Below, piece after piece: positions 1-8,484 of a DNA stretch of 64,000 bases (the stretch's first letter is position 1; each line of letters opens with the position of its first letter). Both the position numbers and the translations under genes were made by a program. Under the pieces are notes generated by a model. It made no database searches. It was not told the origin of the DNA and saw only the letters and a list, made by a program, of their open reading frames with translations. Origin of the DNA: Spyradosoma sp004558035 (GTDB lineage Bacteria > Verrucomicrobiota > Verrucomicrobiia > Opitutales > UBA953); assembly GCF_050314555.1 (NCBI RefSeq), contig NZ_JBNPNH010000002.1, positions 248,001 through 312,000 on the forward strand, given 5' to 3'.

Positions 1-265
1 GCTCGACGAATCCCCGCTCGTCGAAGGGCTGGACAACTACACGTGCCGCCGCTTCTCGCGCGCGTATCTGCGCCATCTTTACGTCGCGGGCGAAATGCTT
101 TCCTCGACGCTGCTGAGCATCCACAACATCCACTTCTTCCAGGACCTGATGCGGCAGGCTCGGGAACACATCGAGGCGGGCGACTTCACGCCGTGGTCGC
201 GCGAATGGTGCGCGCGCTACGAGGCGGGCGAAGCCGCGCGGAAACGCGGGAACGCGAAAGACTGA
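1..265 (+). CDS. tgt: tRNA-guanine transglycosylase, C-terminal end (partial)
   Basis: The 3' end of a gene cut by the window edge; the frame is read from base 2 to TGA at 263-265. The visible 87 residues match the Tgt C-terminus: a TCRRFSRAYLRHL stretch, then GEML and SIHN, then a helical tail. Bacterial Tgt exchanges G34 of GUN-anticodon tRNAs for preQ1, and a zinc ion held by C-x-C-x2-C plus a later His stabilises this part of the barrel. Here the usual CDCYTC reads LDNYTC, so only the last Cys and the SIHN His remain of the four ligands. The family call is firm; the activity and metal content of this variant are open. Confidence 0.85.
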   Translation, partial: LDESPLVEGLDNYTCRRFSRAYLRHLYVAGEMLSSTLLSIHNIHFFQDLMRQAREHIEAGDFTPWSREWCARYEAGEAARKRGNAKD

Positions 266-353
266 GCCGCCGCGGGAACGGGCGCGCTTCGGATTCTCGC
301 TTGATTGCGCGCGCGCGAACGGATAGCGTTCCCGAAAAACCTTCGTTTTCGCC

Positions 354-548
354 ATGCTTTATCTGGTCGCCATTCTGCTTCCTCCCGTCGCCGTGCTGCT
401 TTGCGGCAAACCTTTTCAGGCGCTTCTGAACCTGATTCTCTGCCTGTTCTTCTACGTGCCGGGCATGATTCACGCGATTCTCGTCGTGATGGACACGAAG
501 GCGCGGGAACGCAACGCCGAGCTCATCGACGCGATGCGCCGCCGCTGA
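354..548 (+). CDS. Pmp3/YqaE (UPF0057) small membrane protein
   Basis: This 64-residue protein has two hydrophobic segments (about residues 3-22 and 28-48) and a short charged tail ending RRR. The pattern LYLVAILLPPVAVLL, then LNLILCLFFYVPGMIHA, is characteristic of the Pmp3/YqaE proteolipids. In yeast and plants, members of this family affect plasma-membrane potential and salt tolerance; bacterial roles are poorly defined. It lies between tgt and the DUF2851 gene on the same strand. The family assignment is strong because length and spacing of the two segments are typical; the physiological role here is unknown. Confidence 0.85.
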   Translation: MLYLVAILLPPVAVLLCGKPFQALLNLILCLFFYVPGMIHAILVVMDTKARERNAELIDAMRRR

Positions 549-588
549 CGCGCGCTTCGCCGCGACGTTCCGAAAAATCCCCGCGACG

Positions 589-1857
589 ATGACGCCCGAA
601 ACGCGAAATTCCGGATCCGCGCCGCGCGCCGAAGCCGATTACGCGAAGTCCGTCGGCGGCGGGAACGCGCCCGACCGCGTCGCGGAGATGCAGGGTCTTT
701 TCGGCCCGATCAGCGTTCCCGAGCGCGTCGTGCAGAGCATCTGGCGCCGCGGCGATTTCCGGCGCGACGGGCTGACGACGCTCGGCGGAAAGCCGCTCGA
801 AATCGTTTCCGCGGGAACGTGGAACCGGCTCGACGGTCCCGATTTTCTCGGCGCGGAGCTGCTGATCGACGGCGTGCGCGTGCGCGGCGACGTGGAGATC
901 CATTTTTACGCGGAAGACTGGAAGGCGCACGGCCACGCGGCGAATCCGCTCTACGGAAACGTCGTGCTGCACGTGCTCGCGTTCCCGCCGGCTGCGGGCG
1001 CGTTCCCGCGCGAAAACTCCTCGGGCGGGACGATGGAGACGTTTCTGCTGCTGCCGCATCTGAAGCGCGACATCGAGGAATACGCGTCGGAAGAGGCGCT
1101 CGCGGAAATCGAGGGACGCGGCGACGGCGCCGAGGATCTGCGCGCGAAGCTCTTCGCCGTGCCCGAAGACGAGCGCTTCCCGCGGCTGCGCGCGGCGGCG
1201 TTTTCGCGCTGGACGCAGAAGGTGCGCTTCATGGCGCGGCGGCTCGAGGACGCGCCGGACTGGGGCACGCTCGCGCACCGGATCGCGCTCGAGACGCTCG
1301 GGCTGCGGCGCAACCGCGAGGCGATGTCGCGGCTCGCGACGCGCTTTTCGCCGAGCACGATGCTGCTGATGGGCGCGGAAAAGCTTTACGCGGCGGAGGC
1401 GGGGCATTGGCGCCTCGCGGGAACGCGTCCGGCGAATCTGCCCGCGCGGCGGCTCGAACAGTATCTGACGCTGCTCGAAAAAAATCCCGCCTGGGCGCGG
1501 CAGCTGCGGGAGGCGCTCGCGGCGCTCCCGGGAACGGAAAAATTCAACGCCGGGCTCGGCTCCAAAAACTTCCGCGCGCGCGGAAAAATGCGCGCCCTGC
1601 GTCGGGAAATCGCCGACGGAATCTTCGCGGGAACGCTCGGTGGAACGCGCCTCGACACGCTGCTCGTGGACGCGTTTCTGCCGCTGGCGAGCGCGTCCGG
1701 CGCCGCGGATCTTTCGGCGTGGTGGTTCCACTGGTTTCTCGGTGACGCGCCCGGCAACGTTCCCGCGCTGCTGCGCGACATGGGCGTTTCGACGCGGGAA
1801 CGCCCCTACTGCAACGGGCTTTTCCAGGGGCTCATTCAGGTTTCGTTGGAAAGGTGA
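589..1857 (+). CDS. DUF2851 family protein
   Basis: A 422-residue soluble protein. The segment from about residue 30 (MQGLFGPISVPERVVQSIW, then an L-DGPDFLGAELLIDG motif, then GDVEIHFYAEDWKAHGH) is the hallmark of the DUF2851 family, common in Bacteroidota and Verrucomicrobiota and without an assigned biochemical function. The DVEIH and NVVLHV strands hint at a nuclease-like alpha/beta core, which is inference only. The first ATG at 589 adds about 33 low-complexity residues before the conserved part; ATG at 688 is a plausible alternative start. It stands alone, followed by a 160-base spacer with an inverted repeat. Confidence 0.75.
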   Translation: MTPETRNSGSAPRAEADYAKSVGGGNAPDRVAEMQGLFGPISVPERVVQSIWRRGDFRRDGLTTLGGKPLEIVSAGTWNRLDGPDFLGAELLIDGVRVRGDVEIHFYAEDWKAHGHAANPLYGNVVLHVLAFPPAAGAFPRENSSGGTMETFLLLPHLKRDIEEYASEEALAEIEGRGDGAEDLRAKLFAVPEDERFPRLRAAAFSRWTQKVRFMARRLEDAPDWGTLAHRIALETLGLRRNREAMSRLATRFSPSTMLLMGAEKLYAAEAGHWRLAGTRPANLPARRLEQYLTLLEKNPAWARQLREALAALPGTEKFNAGLGSKNFRARGKMRALRREIADGIFAGTLGGTRLDTLLVDAFLPLASASGAADLSAWWFHWFLGDAPGNVPALLRDMGVSTRERPYCNGLFQGLIQVSLER

Positions 1858-1978
1858 CGAAGTGATGAGGTCGTGAAGTCATGAAGGTTCATTGCGCTCG
1901 GCTTCGCCGAAAGAATTTTCAAAAAGTTCCGGCAATCAGCCTCATAACCTCGTAACTTCATAACTCCGTCACTTCCAT
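1854..1978. repeat. Spacer element with low-complexity inverted arms
   Basis: The left arm (about 1854-1889) is built from GTGA/ATGAGG/GTGAAG words and the right arm (about 1939-1976) from their complements (CTCATAAC, CTTCATAAC, CGTCAC). Between them is a small GGCTTCGCCGAA hairpin. The same architecture recurs in at least eight other spacers of this window (for example 34.03-34.35 kb and 55.91-56.08 kb). It may form a long imperfect stem-loop in RNA. No protein-coding potential is seen. Confidence 0.6.
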
Positions 1979-2020
1979 TTGGCTTTCCATTTTCCGTTTT
2001 CCGTTTTTAAGATTTCCGAC

Positions 2021-2848
2021 ATGCAAGAAAATCACGGGAACTTCAAAGACGTTTTTCTCTACGGCAAGGCGGCCGTGCGCGCGGCTTTCCGCTTTCGCCG
2101 CGCTTCGATCGAGAGGCTTTTTCTGAGCGCGGAAAATCACAAGGAATTCGCGGAACTCTGCTCGTGGCTCGCGGGCGAGCGGCGTCCCTACGAGACGCTG
2201 GACGCGGGCGCGCTCGCGCGCATGGTCGGCACGTCGCGGCACGAAGGCGTCGTCGCGCTCACGCGCCGCCCCGTTCCCGCGTCGATTCGTCCGATCATGC
2301 GCGACGAATGGCACGCGGCGGGCGAAAAAGCGCTCTTCGCGCACGGCGTCGGCGACGCGTTCGAGCTCGCGCGGCTCGCGCACGTCGCGGCGGTCTGCGG
2401 CGTGTCGCGCTTCGTCGTGTCCGAGGAAGACGTTCCCGCGCTGATGAGCGCGGACGCGTGGAGCCTCGCCGGGGGCGCGATGGACGCGCTGAAGCTTTAT
2501 TCGACGGAATCCATGGCGGGGCTGCTGCGCATGATGCGCGAAAAATTCTTCATCGTCGGCGCAGTGCGCGAGGGCGGCCGCCGCGTCGATTACGCGAAGC
2601 CGATCGCGTTCCCGGGGCGCACGGTCGCGCTCTGCGTGAGCGGCGACGCGAACGGCGTTCCCGCGGATCTGATTTCGCGCTGCGACTACCTGCTGCACGT
2701 CGCCGAGCCCGCGGACGCCGCGTTCCGCTTCACGCCCGCGGAAATCGCGACGCACCTGCTGCCCTGGCTCGGCGCGAAGACGAAAAAGCCCGGCGAAGGC
2801 TTTCTGGCGCGCAAGAAGGCGCGCGCGCAGGGCGGAGCGAACGGCTGA
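2021..2848 (+). CDS. SpoU/TrmH-family RNA methyltransferase homologue, catalytic motifs degenerate
   Basis: Start chosen at ATG 2021 (275 aa), where similarity to RlmB/TrmH proteins begins; an upstream in-frame ATG at 1979 lies inside a repeat. The N-terminal substrate-binding domain (YGKAAVRAAF, FLSA, ARMVGTSRHEGVVAL) and the overall SpoU fold order are recognisable. The catalytic knot motifs are not intact. Motif 1 (usually D-P-x-N-x-G-x-x-x-R) reads DAFELARLAH, so Asn, Gly and the catalytic Arg are replaced (E115, A117, H121). Motif 2 lacks the E-G of AEGEG. Motif 3 (SLNVSVA) reads AFRFTPA. It is therefore probably not a conventional 2'-O-methyltransferase. It sits 18 bases upstream of murF. 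Confidence 0.7.
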   Translation: MQENHGNFKDVFLYGKAAVRAAFRFRRASIERLFLSAENHKEFAELCSWLAGERRPYETLDAGALARMVGTSRHEGVVALTRRPVPASIRPIMRDEWHAAGEKALFAHGVGDAFELARLAHVAAVCGVSRFVVSEEDVPALMSADAWSLAGGAMDALKLYSTESMAGLLRMMREKFFIVGAVREGGRRVDYAKPIAFPGRTVALCVSGDANGVPADLISRCDYLLHVAEPADAAFRFTPAEIATHLLPWLGAKTKKPGEGFLARKKARAQGGANG

Positions 2849-2866
2849 AACGCGCGGGAACGGACC

Positions 2867-4267
2867 ATGAAAAACGAAACGCTTTTGACCGGAAAATTCG
2901 TCGCGGAGACGCTCGGCGCGGAATGGCGCGGCGGGAACGCGCCCGAAAAAATCGCGGGCGCGGCGATCGACACGCGCAGAATCGCGGCGGGGGAAATCTT
3001 CGTCGCGATACGGACGGAGAGCCGCGACGGGCACGATTTTCTCGCGGCGGCGCGGGAACGCGGCGCGGCGGGCGCGCTCGTCTCGCGTTTCGTGCCGGAG
3101 GTCGCGCTCCCGCAGCTCGTCGTGCCCGACACGGTCGCGGCGCTGCAGCGGCTCGCGGCGGAGCATCGCCGCCGCAACTGCGGGAACGTGCGCGTCTTCG
3201 GCGTGACGGGAAGCGTCGGCAAGACTTCGACGAAGGACCTGCTCGCGCGGCTTCTCTCGCGCGCGGGCGCGGCGCTCGCGACGGAAAAGAATCTGAACAA
3301 CACGCTCGGCGTGCCGCTGACGCTGCTGAAGATCGACCCGGCGGCGCACGATTTCGCCGTGATCGAAGCGGGCATGAGCGTTCCCGGCGAGCTCGGGCGT
3401 TCGGCGGAAATGATCGCGCCCGACGTCGCGCTCGTCACCAACGTGAAGCCCGCGCACCTCGAAGGGCTCGGCTCAATGGAAAACATCGCGCGCGAAAAGG
3501 CGGAGCTTCCGGCGCGTCGCGCGCGCGGCGGCCGCGCGTTCTTCTGGGCGGATCTGCTCCGCTACGAACGTTTCCGTGCGCTTTCCGCTTCCGGGGACGC
3601 GACGATTCTTTCGCTTTCCGAAGATTCCGGCGAAAGAAATTTCTCCGGTGAGGGCCTTCCCGTGAGCCTCCGCGAGCGCGCGGACGGCTTTGAAATCGGC
3701 GTTCGCGGTGAGACGTTCTTCGCGCGCGGCGTCTCGCGCGGGCTCGCGGAAAACGCCGCGCTCGCGGTCTGTGCCGTCGCGGACCGCGTTCCCGCGGAAA
3801 AAATCCGCGAGGCGCTCGACGCCTGGAAGCCTTCCGCGAACCGCGGCGAAGTGCGGGAACGCGCGGACGGCGCCGGCGAAATCTTCGTCGACTGCTACAA
3901 CGCCTCGCCCGCGTCGATGCTCGATTCCGCGCGCGCGTTCGCGAAGCGCTTCCCGGCGTGCGCGGGAACGCCGCGGCTCTTCGTGCTCGGCGGCATGGGC
4001 GAGCTCGGCGCGGACTCCGAACGCCTGCACCGAGAAATCGGCGAATCCCTTCCGCTCGACGCCGCGACGGACGTGCTCGCGCTCTTCGGCGGGAACGCAC
4101 CGCGCATCGGCGAGGGCGCCGTCGCGCGCGGATTTCCGCGGGAACGCGTGCGCGTGTTTTCGGATATCGACGCGCTGCGCGAATGCGTCGCCGCCTTCCG
4201 CGGGAACGCGATGATCAAGGGCTCGCGCGCCTTCGCGCTCGAACGCGCCATTCCGCCGACGCGCTGA
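2867..4267 (+). CDS. murF: UDP-N-acetylmuramoyl-tripeptide--D-alanyl-D-alanine ligase
   Basis: MurF adds D-Ala-D-Ala to UDP-MurNAc-tripeptide in the cytoplasm, the last soluble precursor step of peptidoglycan synthesis. The 466-residue protein shows the Mur ligase order: an N-terminal UDP-substrate domain (AAIDTRRIAAGEIFVA), the ATP loop GVTGSVGKTSTKDLL near residue 115, the EKNLNNTLGVPLTLL segment specific to MurF, IEAGMSVPGELG, NVKPAHLEGL, and the C-terminal domain DCYNASPASM followed by GGMGELG. Length is normal for the family. ATG at 2867 follows a purine-rich stretch. It probably forms a transcription unit with the preceding SpoU-like gene. Confidence 0.95.
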   Translation: MKNETLLTGKFVAETLGAEWRGGNAPEKIAGAAIDTRRIAAGEIFVAIRTESRDGHDFLAAARERGAAGALVSRFVPEVALPQLVVPDTVAALQRLAAEHRRRNCGNVRVFGVTGSVGKTSTKDLLARLLSRAGAALATEKNLNNTLGVPLTLLKIDPAAHDFAVIEAGMSVPGELGRSAEMIAPDVALVTNVKPAHLEGLGSMENIAREKAELPARRARGGRAFFWADLLRYERFRALSASGDATILSLSEDSGERNFSGEGLPVSLRERADGFEIGVRGETFFARGVSRGLAENAALAVCAVADRVPAEKIREALDAWKPSANRGEVRERADGAGEIFVDCYNASPASMLDSARAFAKRFPACAGTPRLFVLGGMGELGADSERLHREIGESLPLDAATDVLALFGGNAPRIGEGAVARGFPRERVRVFSDIDALRECVAAFRGNAMIKGSRAFALERAIPPTR

Positions 4268-4488
4268 AGACGCCCCGCGGATTTGGAGGGCAAGCGGGAC
4301 GCTTCCCTCCTGTAAGAATCCGCGTTCATTCGCGGGAATTCGCGGTTCCAAAAATCTGCGGAAATCCGCGGGATCTGCGGAGAAAGATTTGTGAGGAGGA
4401 AGCCTTCCTTTCGCCGCGCGCGTGTTTTCCGTTTGCAAAGCGGGCGGGAAAAGCGTTTCTTTACGGGAACGCTATTTTTCGAGTCATC
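4268..4488. repeat. Intergenic hairpin repeats before gltX
   Basis: This spacer has no gene. At about 4286-4314 it holds an inverted repeat in which GGAGGG-AAGCG pairs with CGCTT-CCCTCC. The same phrase recurs near 19340, 37020, 46880 and, in variant form, 58455. It is followed by short words built on ATCTGCGG and ATCCGCGG. The last 40 bases before gltX contain a TATTTT-like segment (4474-4479), but no convincing -35 box was found. Confidence 0.5.
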
Positions 4489-5868
4489 ATGAGTGAAGTT
4501 CGCACACGTTTCGCACCGAGCCCGACCGGCTTCTTTCACATCGGAAGCGCCCGCACCGCGCTTTTCAACTGGCTTTACGCGCGCCACACGGGCGGCACCT
4601 TCGTGCTCCGCATCGAGGACACCGACAAGGAACGCAACACGCAGGAATTTCTCGACGTCATTCTCGAATCCATGCGCTGGCTCGGCATGGACTGGGACGA
4701 AGGACCGCAGGTCGGCGGCGACTACGGCCCGTATTTCCAGTCGCAGCGCGGCGATTTTTATAAGCAGAAGGTCCGCGAGCTCATGGACAAGGGACGCGCC
4801 TACGAAAAGGACGGCGCGATCTGGTTCCGCCTCGAAGGCGAGCGAGAGACCGTCTACGACGATTTTCTGAAAAAGGAGATTGAGCGCGTGCACGCCGCTC
4901 CCGTCGTCATCGACGACATCATCCGCGGGCGCGTCGAACGCGCCGAAGACCGCGACTTCGTCATCGTGCGCGGGAACGGCGAGCCCGTCTTCCACCTCGT
5001 GAACGTCGTGGACGACATCGCGATGAAGATCACGCACGTGATCCGCGGCGAGGACCACCTTTCGAACACGAGCAAGCACGTCGAGCTCTACAAGGCGTTC
5101 GGCGTCGAGCCGCCGAAGTTCGCGCACATTCCGCTGATCCTGAAGACGGAAGGCTCCGGCAAAATGTCGAAGCGCGACCGCGGCGCCCTCATCGAGGAAT
5201 ACCAGTCGCGCCACTTCCTGCCCGCCGCCGTGCGCAACTTCCTGTGCATGCTCGGCTGGACGCCGAAGGACGGTCGCGAGATCCTGCCCATCGAGGACAT
5301 CGTCGCGCAGTTCGATCTCTGCGACGTGCACCAGGCGAACGCGCGCTTCGACGAGCGCAAGATGGCGTTCTTCAACCAGGAATACCTGCGCGCGCTCCCG
5401 GACGAGTCCTTCGCGTGGCTCGCCGCGCCCGTGCTCGGCGAGGCGAAGGTCATCGACGAAAAGACCGACGAGGACTACCTGCAGAAGGTGCTCGCGCTGT
5501 GCAAGCCGAAGATGAACGCGCTCGAAACGCTCCCGAACTTCGTCGGCTACTTCTTCACGGAAGACTTCCCGCTCGACGAAAAAGGCTTCGCGAAGCTGCG
5601 CAAGAAAAGCGATCCCGCGGCACGCTGCCGCGAGCTCGTTCCCGCGCTCGAAGCCGCGCCGGACGTCGCCCCCGCGACCGTGGACGCGATCTTCGCGAAG
5701 CTCGGCGCCGAACACGGCGTGAAGCCCACGGACTACTTCGCGCCGATGCGCTTCGCCGTCTCCGGACAGCCCGGCGGCCCCGGCCTGCACGAGATGCTCG
5801 AGCTCCTCGGCAAGGAACGCACGCTTTCCCGCGTGAAGAAGTTCATCGCGAAAATCGAGGCGATGTGA
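4489..5868 (+). CDS. gltX: Glutamyl-tRNA synthetase
   Basis: A 459-residue class I synthetase charging tRNA-Glu. Start chosen at ATG 4489, where the family's N-terminus begins (VRTRFAPSPTG); the open frame upstream is only GC-rich shadow. The HIGH signature appears as HIGS at residues 17-20 and the KMSKS loop as KMSKR at 225-229, both usual for GltX. The anticodon-binding helical domain is complete (YFFTEDFPLDEKG, then the C-terminal GKERTLSRVKKFI). It is monocistronic in appearance, with a rho-independent terminator about 110 bases downstream. Confidence 0.97.
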   Translation: MSEVRTRFAPSPTGFFHIGSARTALFNWLYARHTGGTFVLRIEDTDKERNTQEFLDVILESMRWLGMDWDEGPQVGGDYGPYFQSQRGDFYKQKVRELMDKGRAYEKDGAIWFRLEGERETVYDDFLKKEIERVHAAPVVIDDIIRGRVERAEDRDFVIVRGNGEPVFHLVNVVDDIAMKITHVIRGEDHLSNTSKHVELYKAFGVEPPKFAHIPLILKTEGSGKMSKRDRGALIEEYQSRHFLPAAVRNFLCMLGWTPKDGREILPIEDIVAQFDLCDVHQANARFDERKMAFFNQEYLRALPDESFAWLAAPVLGEAKVIDEKTDEDYLQKVLALCKPKMNALETLPNFVGYFFTEDFPLDEKGFAKLRKKSDPAARCRELVPALEAAPDVAPATVDAIFAKLGAEHGVKPTDYFAPMRFAVSGQPGGPGLHEMLELLGKERTLSRVKKFIAKIEAM

Positions 5869-5978
5869 AAATTTTCAGACAAAACGGGCGCCCGCGCTCG
5901 CTTTGTTTGCAGTTTTGAGTGTTAGTTTAGAGTGTTAGAGATAGAGTTAAGTCATACAGTTAGTGTTAGTAGATGATT

Positions 5979-6015
5979 GGACGGGCGCCTCCGAAAGGGG
6001 GCGCCCGTTTTCGTC
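5979..6015 (+). terminator. Rho-independent terminator downstream of gltX
   Basis: ACGGGCGCC pairs with GGCGCCCGT across a 10-base loop, followed by TTTTCGTC. A second copy of the ACGGGCGCC word lies just after the gltX stop (about 5884-5893) and could pair with the same 3' arm. Between them is a low-complexity GTTAGTTTAGAGTG-type stretch belonging to the spacer-repeat class. Confidence 0.7.
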
Positions 6016-6080
6016 TCTCCCGTGGAGGAGTTTAGGAGTAATTACCTTTTCAACTCCTAAACTCTTCAACTCCTAAACTC

Positions 6081-8039
6081 CTAAAAATCCAGCCACATGG
6101 CGGATTCGGCGTCGGAGGGCATGCGCCAGTCGCCGCGCGGCGAAAGCCCGATGGAGATGACCTTCGGGCCGTCCGGGCACGCCGAGCGCTTGAACTGCTG
6201 CGAGAAGAACCGGCGCAGGAAAACTCCGAGCCACTTGCGGATCGTCTCCGAATCGTAAACGCCCGCGAACGCCTTTTCCGCGAGGAAGAAAATCTTGCGC
6301 GGCGTGAACGCGTTCCCGCAGAAATGGAACAGGAAGAAGTCGTGCAGCTCGTAGGGGCCGACGAGGTCCTCCGTCTTCTGCGCGATTTCGCCTTCCGCCG
6401 TGGGCGGCTTCAGTTCGGGCGAAATCGGCGTGTCCACGATGTCCGCGAGCGTGCGCGCGATTTCCTCGCTGCGGCGCTCGGCGGCGAACCACGCGATGAT
6501 GTGGCGGATGAGCGTCTTGGGCACGCCGATGTTCACGTGATACATGGACATGTGGTCGCCGTTGAAGGTGCACCAGCCCAGCGCCGCCTCGGAGAGGTCT
6601 CCCGTGCCGACGACGAATCCGCCGCGGCGGTTCGCCATGTCCATCAGAATCTGCGTGCGTTCCCGCGCCTGCGCGTTTTCGTAGGCGGCGTCGAAGCAGT
6701 CCGCCGGATGCCCGATGTCGCGCAGGTGCTGCTCGACGGCGGGAACGATGGAGATTTCCTTCGCCTCGATGCCGAGACGCGTCATCAGGTCGAGCGCGTT
6801 GCGGCGCGTGCGCTCGGACGTTCCCGGCCCCGGCAGCGAGAAACCGTGAATCCCCGCGGGATCGAGCCCGAGCCGCGCGAACGCCTCCTTCACGACGAGA
6901 ATCGCGAGCGTCGAATCCAGCCCGCCGGAAACGCCGATCACGACGTTCTTCGTCCGCGTGTGCGAAAGGCGGCGCATCAGCCCCGCGACCTGAATGTCGA
7001 ACGCCTCGCGGCAGTGGCGTTCCCGCACGACCTCGTCGCCGGGCACGAACGGCGTGCAGGAGACCCTGCCGAAGACTTCCGCCGGAAGCTCCGTGTGCGA
7101 GGCGGGCAGCGGGAAATGCACGCGGCGGAACTCGCGGCGCGTTCCCGCCGTGTCCGACGCGAGAAATTCCGCGTTCGTGCGCCGCTGATGCGCGAGCAGA
7201 TCGACGTCCGCCTGCGCGAAGACGAGCGTTCCCGCGGCGGGAAACTTTTCCGACGCCGCGAGCATTTCGCCGTTCTGCGCGATGAAGCACTCGCCCGCGT
7301 AGACGATGTCCGTCGTCGATTCGCCCATGCCCGCGCCCGCGTAGGCGTAGGCGGCGAGACAGCGCGCGGACTGCATGCGCACGAGGTCGCGGCGGAACTG
7401 CGTCTTGCCGACGACTTCGTCGCTCGCGGAAAGGTTGAAGATCATCGACGCGCCCGCGAGCGCGAGCCTGCCGCTCGGCGGCTCCGTGACCCACAGGTCC
7501 TCGCAGAGCTCGACGCCGAAGGAGCAGGAGCGGAAAAACTCGTTTTCGAAAATGATGTCCGTTCCCGCGGGAACGGAATAGCCGCACGCGCCGAGCTCGA
7601 TTTCGGAGACGGGGAGCCTGTCCGCGGGCGCGAACCAGCGCTTTTCGTAAAATTCGTGCGTGTTCGGCAGATGCGATTTCGGCACGACGCCGAGCGCCTT
7701 GCCGCCGCCGAGCACGATCGCGCAGTTGTAGATGTGCTGGCGGATGAGCAGCGGCGCGCCGACGATCGCCGTGACGTCGAGCTCCGCCGTGAGCTTCGCG
7801 AGCGCGAGCAGTCCCTTTTCGACCTCGCGCAGCAGCTCCGTCTGGTAAAAGAGGTCGCCGCAGGAATGCCCCGTGAGCGAGAGTTCCGGGAACGCGACGA
7901 CCGCCGCGCCCTGCTTCGCCGCGCGGCTCATCAGCGTGCCGATTTCGCGCACGTTCGCGGGAACGTTCGCCAAGTGCAGCACGGGCGACGCCGCCGCGAT
8001 TTTCACCAGCCCGAAGTCGATTGAGATCTCGTTGCTCAT
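6081..8039 (-). CDS. nadE: Glutamine-dependent NAD+ synthetase
   Basis: A 652-residue two-domain enzyme making NAD+ from nicotinate adenine dinucleotide, ATP and glutamine. The N-terminal nitrilase-type glutaminase shows VAFPELSLTGHS (Glu), VPKSHLPNTHEF (Lys) and FGVELCEDLWV (Cys). The C-terminal synthetase shows the ATP pyrophosphatase loop GVSGGLDSTLA and GTGDLSEAALGW. Start chosen at CAT 8037-8039 (MSNEISIDFG), where similarity begins; an open frame continues far upstream only because of GC bias. It is divergent from the AAA+ gene, with a 445-base gap. The start codon lies a few bases beyond a TTTATT word on the minus strand, so a very short leader is possible. Confidence 0.95.
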   Translation of the reverse strand: MSNEISIDFGLVKIAAASPVLHLANVPANVREIGTLMSRAAKQGAAVVAFPELSLTGHSCGDLFYQTELLREVEKGLLALAKLTAELDVTAIVGAPLLIRQHIYNCAIVLGGGKALGVVPKSHLPNTHEFYEKRWFAPADRLPVSEIELGACGYSVPAGTDIIFENEFFRSCSFGVELCEDLWVTEPPSGRLALAGASMIFNLSASDEVVGKTQFRRDLVRMQSARCLAAYAYAGAGMGESTTDIVYAGECFIAQNGEMLAASEKFPAAGTLVFAQADVDLLAHQRRTNAEFLASDTAGTRREFRRVHFPLPASHTELPAEVFGRVSCTPFVPGDEVVRERHCREAFDIQVAGLMRRLSHTRTKNVVIGVSGGLDSTLAILVVKEAFARLGLDPAGIHGFSLPGPGTSERTRRNALDLMTRLGIEAKEISIVPAVEQHLRDIGHPADCFDAAYENAQARERTQILMDMANRRGGFVVGTGDLSEAALGWCTFNGDHMSMYHVNIGVPKTLIRHIIAWFAAERRSEEIARTLADIVDTPISPELKPPTAEGEIAQKTEDLVGPYELHDFFLFHFCGNAFTPRKIFFLAEKAFAGVYDSETIRKWLGVFLRRFFSQQFKRSACPDGPKVISIGLSPRGDWRMPSDAESAMWLDF

Positions 8040-8484
8040 GTGCGCAAATAAAAACGCGTTCCCGCCGAGAACGCGAATCATTTTCCGCGAAAGCGCGCGG
8101 CGCGGACGCCCCGAGGCGCGGAGACGCCGCCTCGAAAAAAAGTTTGACAGGGAGGGAGCTTGCGCGGAAACTGCGCGCATCAGAAATTTCCTTCGTCGAA
8201 AAGGAACGCGGCTTCCGCAGGTGCGGATTCTCTGACAAGCCGGTTCCGGGGCGCAGAAGACGTTTCGTGCCCGCCCGTTTTCGCAAGTCCGCGCGGTAAC
8301 GTGTCCGCAAGGCAGAAAACACTTTCTGATTCCACGAAAATGCCGCGGGAGCGCCGTCGCTTCGTCGCGCCCTTTTTTCGCGCCCGAAGCGCGCGTCGTC
8401 GCGCGTCCGCGTTTTCGTCCTTTCGTTCCCGCGACGGCGACGCGGCGGCGAATTCCGAAAAAACTGAAAACGGAGAACCGTAAA
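8040..8484. other. Divergent intergenic region between nadE and the AAA+ gene
   Basis: A 445-base region without a convincing gene. It contains an inverted repeat at about 8056-8075 (CGCGTTC ... GAACGCG), a perfect TTGACA at 8144-8149 on + with only a weak GAAACT -10 candidate 17 bases downstream, and GC-rich sequence with low coding character up to the ribosome-binding site (GGAGA, about 10 bases before ATG 8485). Short ORFs here overlap each other in all frames and resemble no family I know. Confidence 0.5.
8144..8172 (+). promoter_or_regulatory. Possible sigma-70 promoter for the AAA+ operon
   Basis: A consensus -35 hexamer TTGACA (8144-8149) is followed after 17 bases by GAAACT (8167-8172), which matches TATAAT at only three positions. 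If used, it would give a leader of about 300 bases before ATG 8485. The -35 box is good and the -10 poor, so this is a candidate only. Confidence 0.3.
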
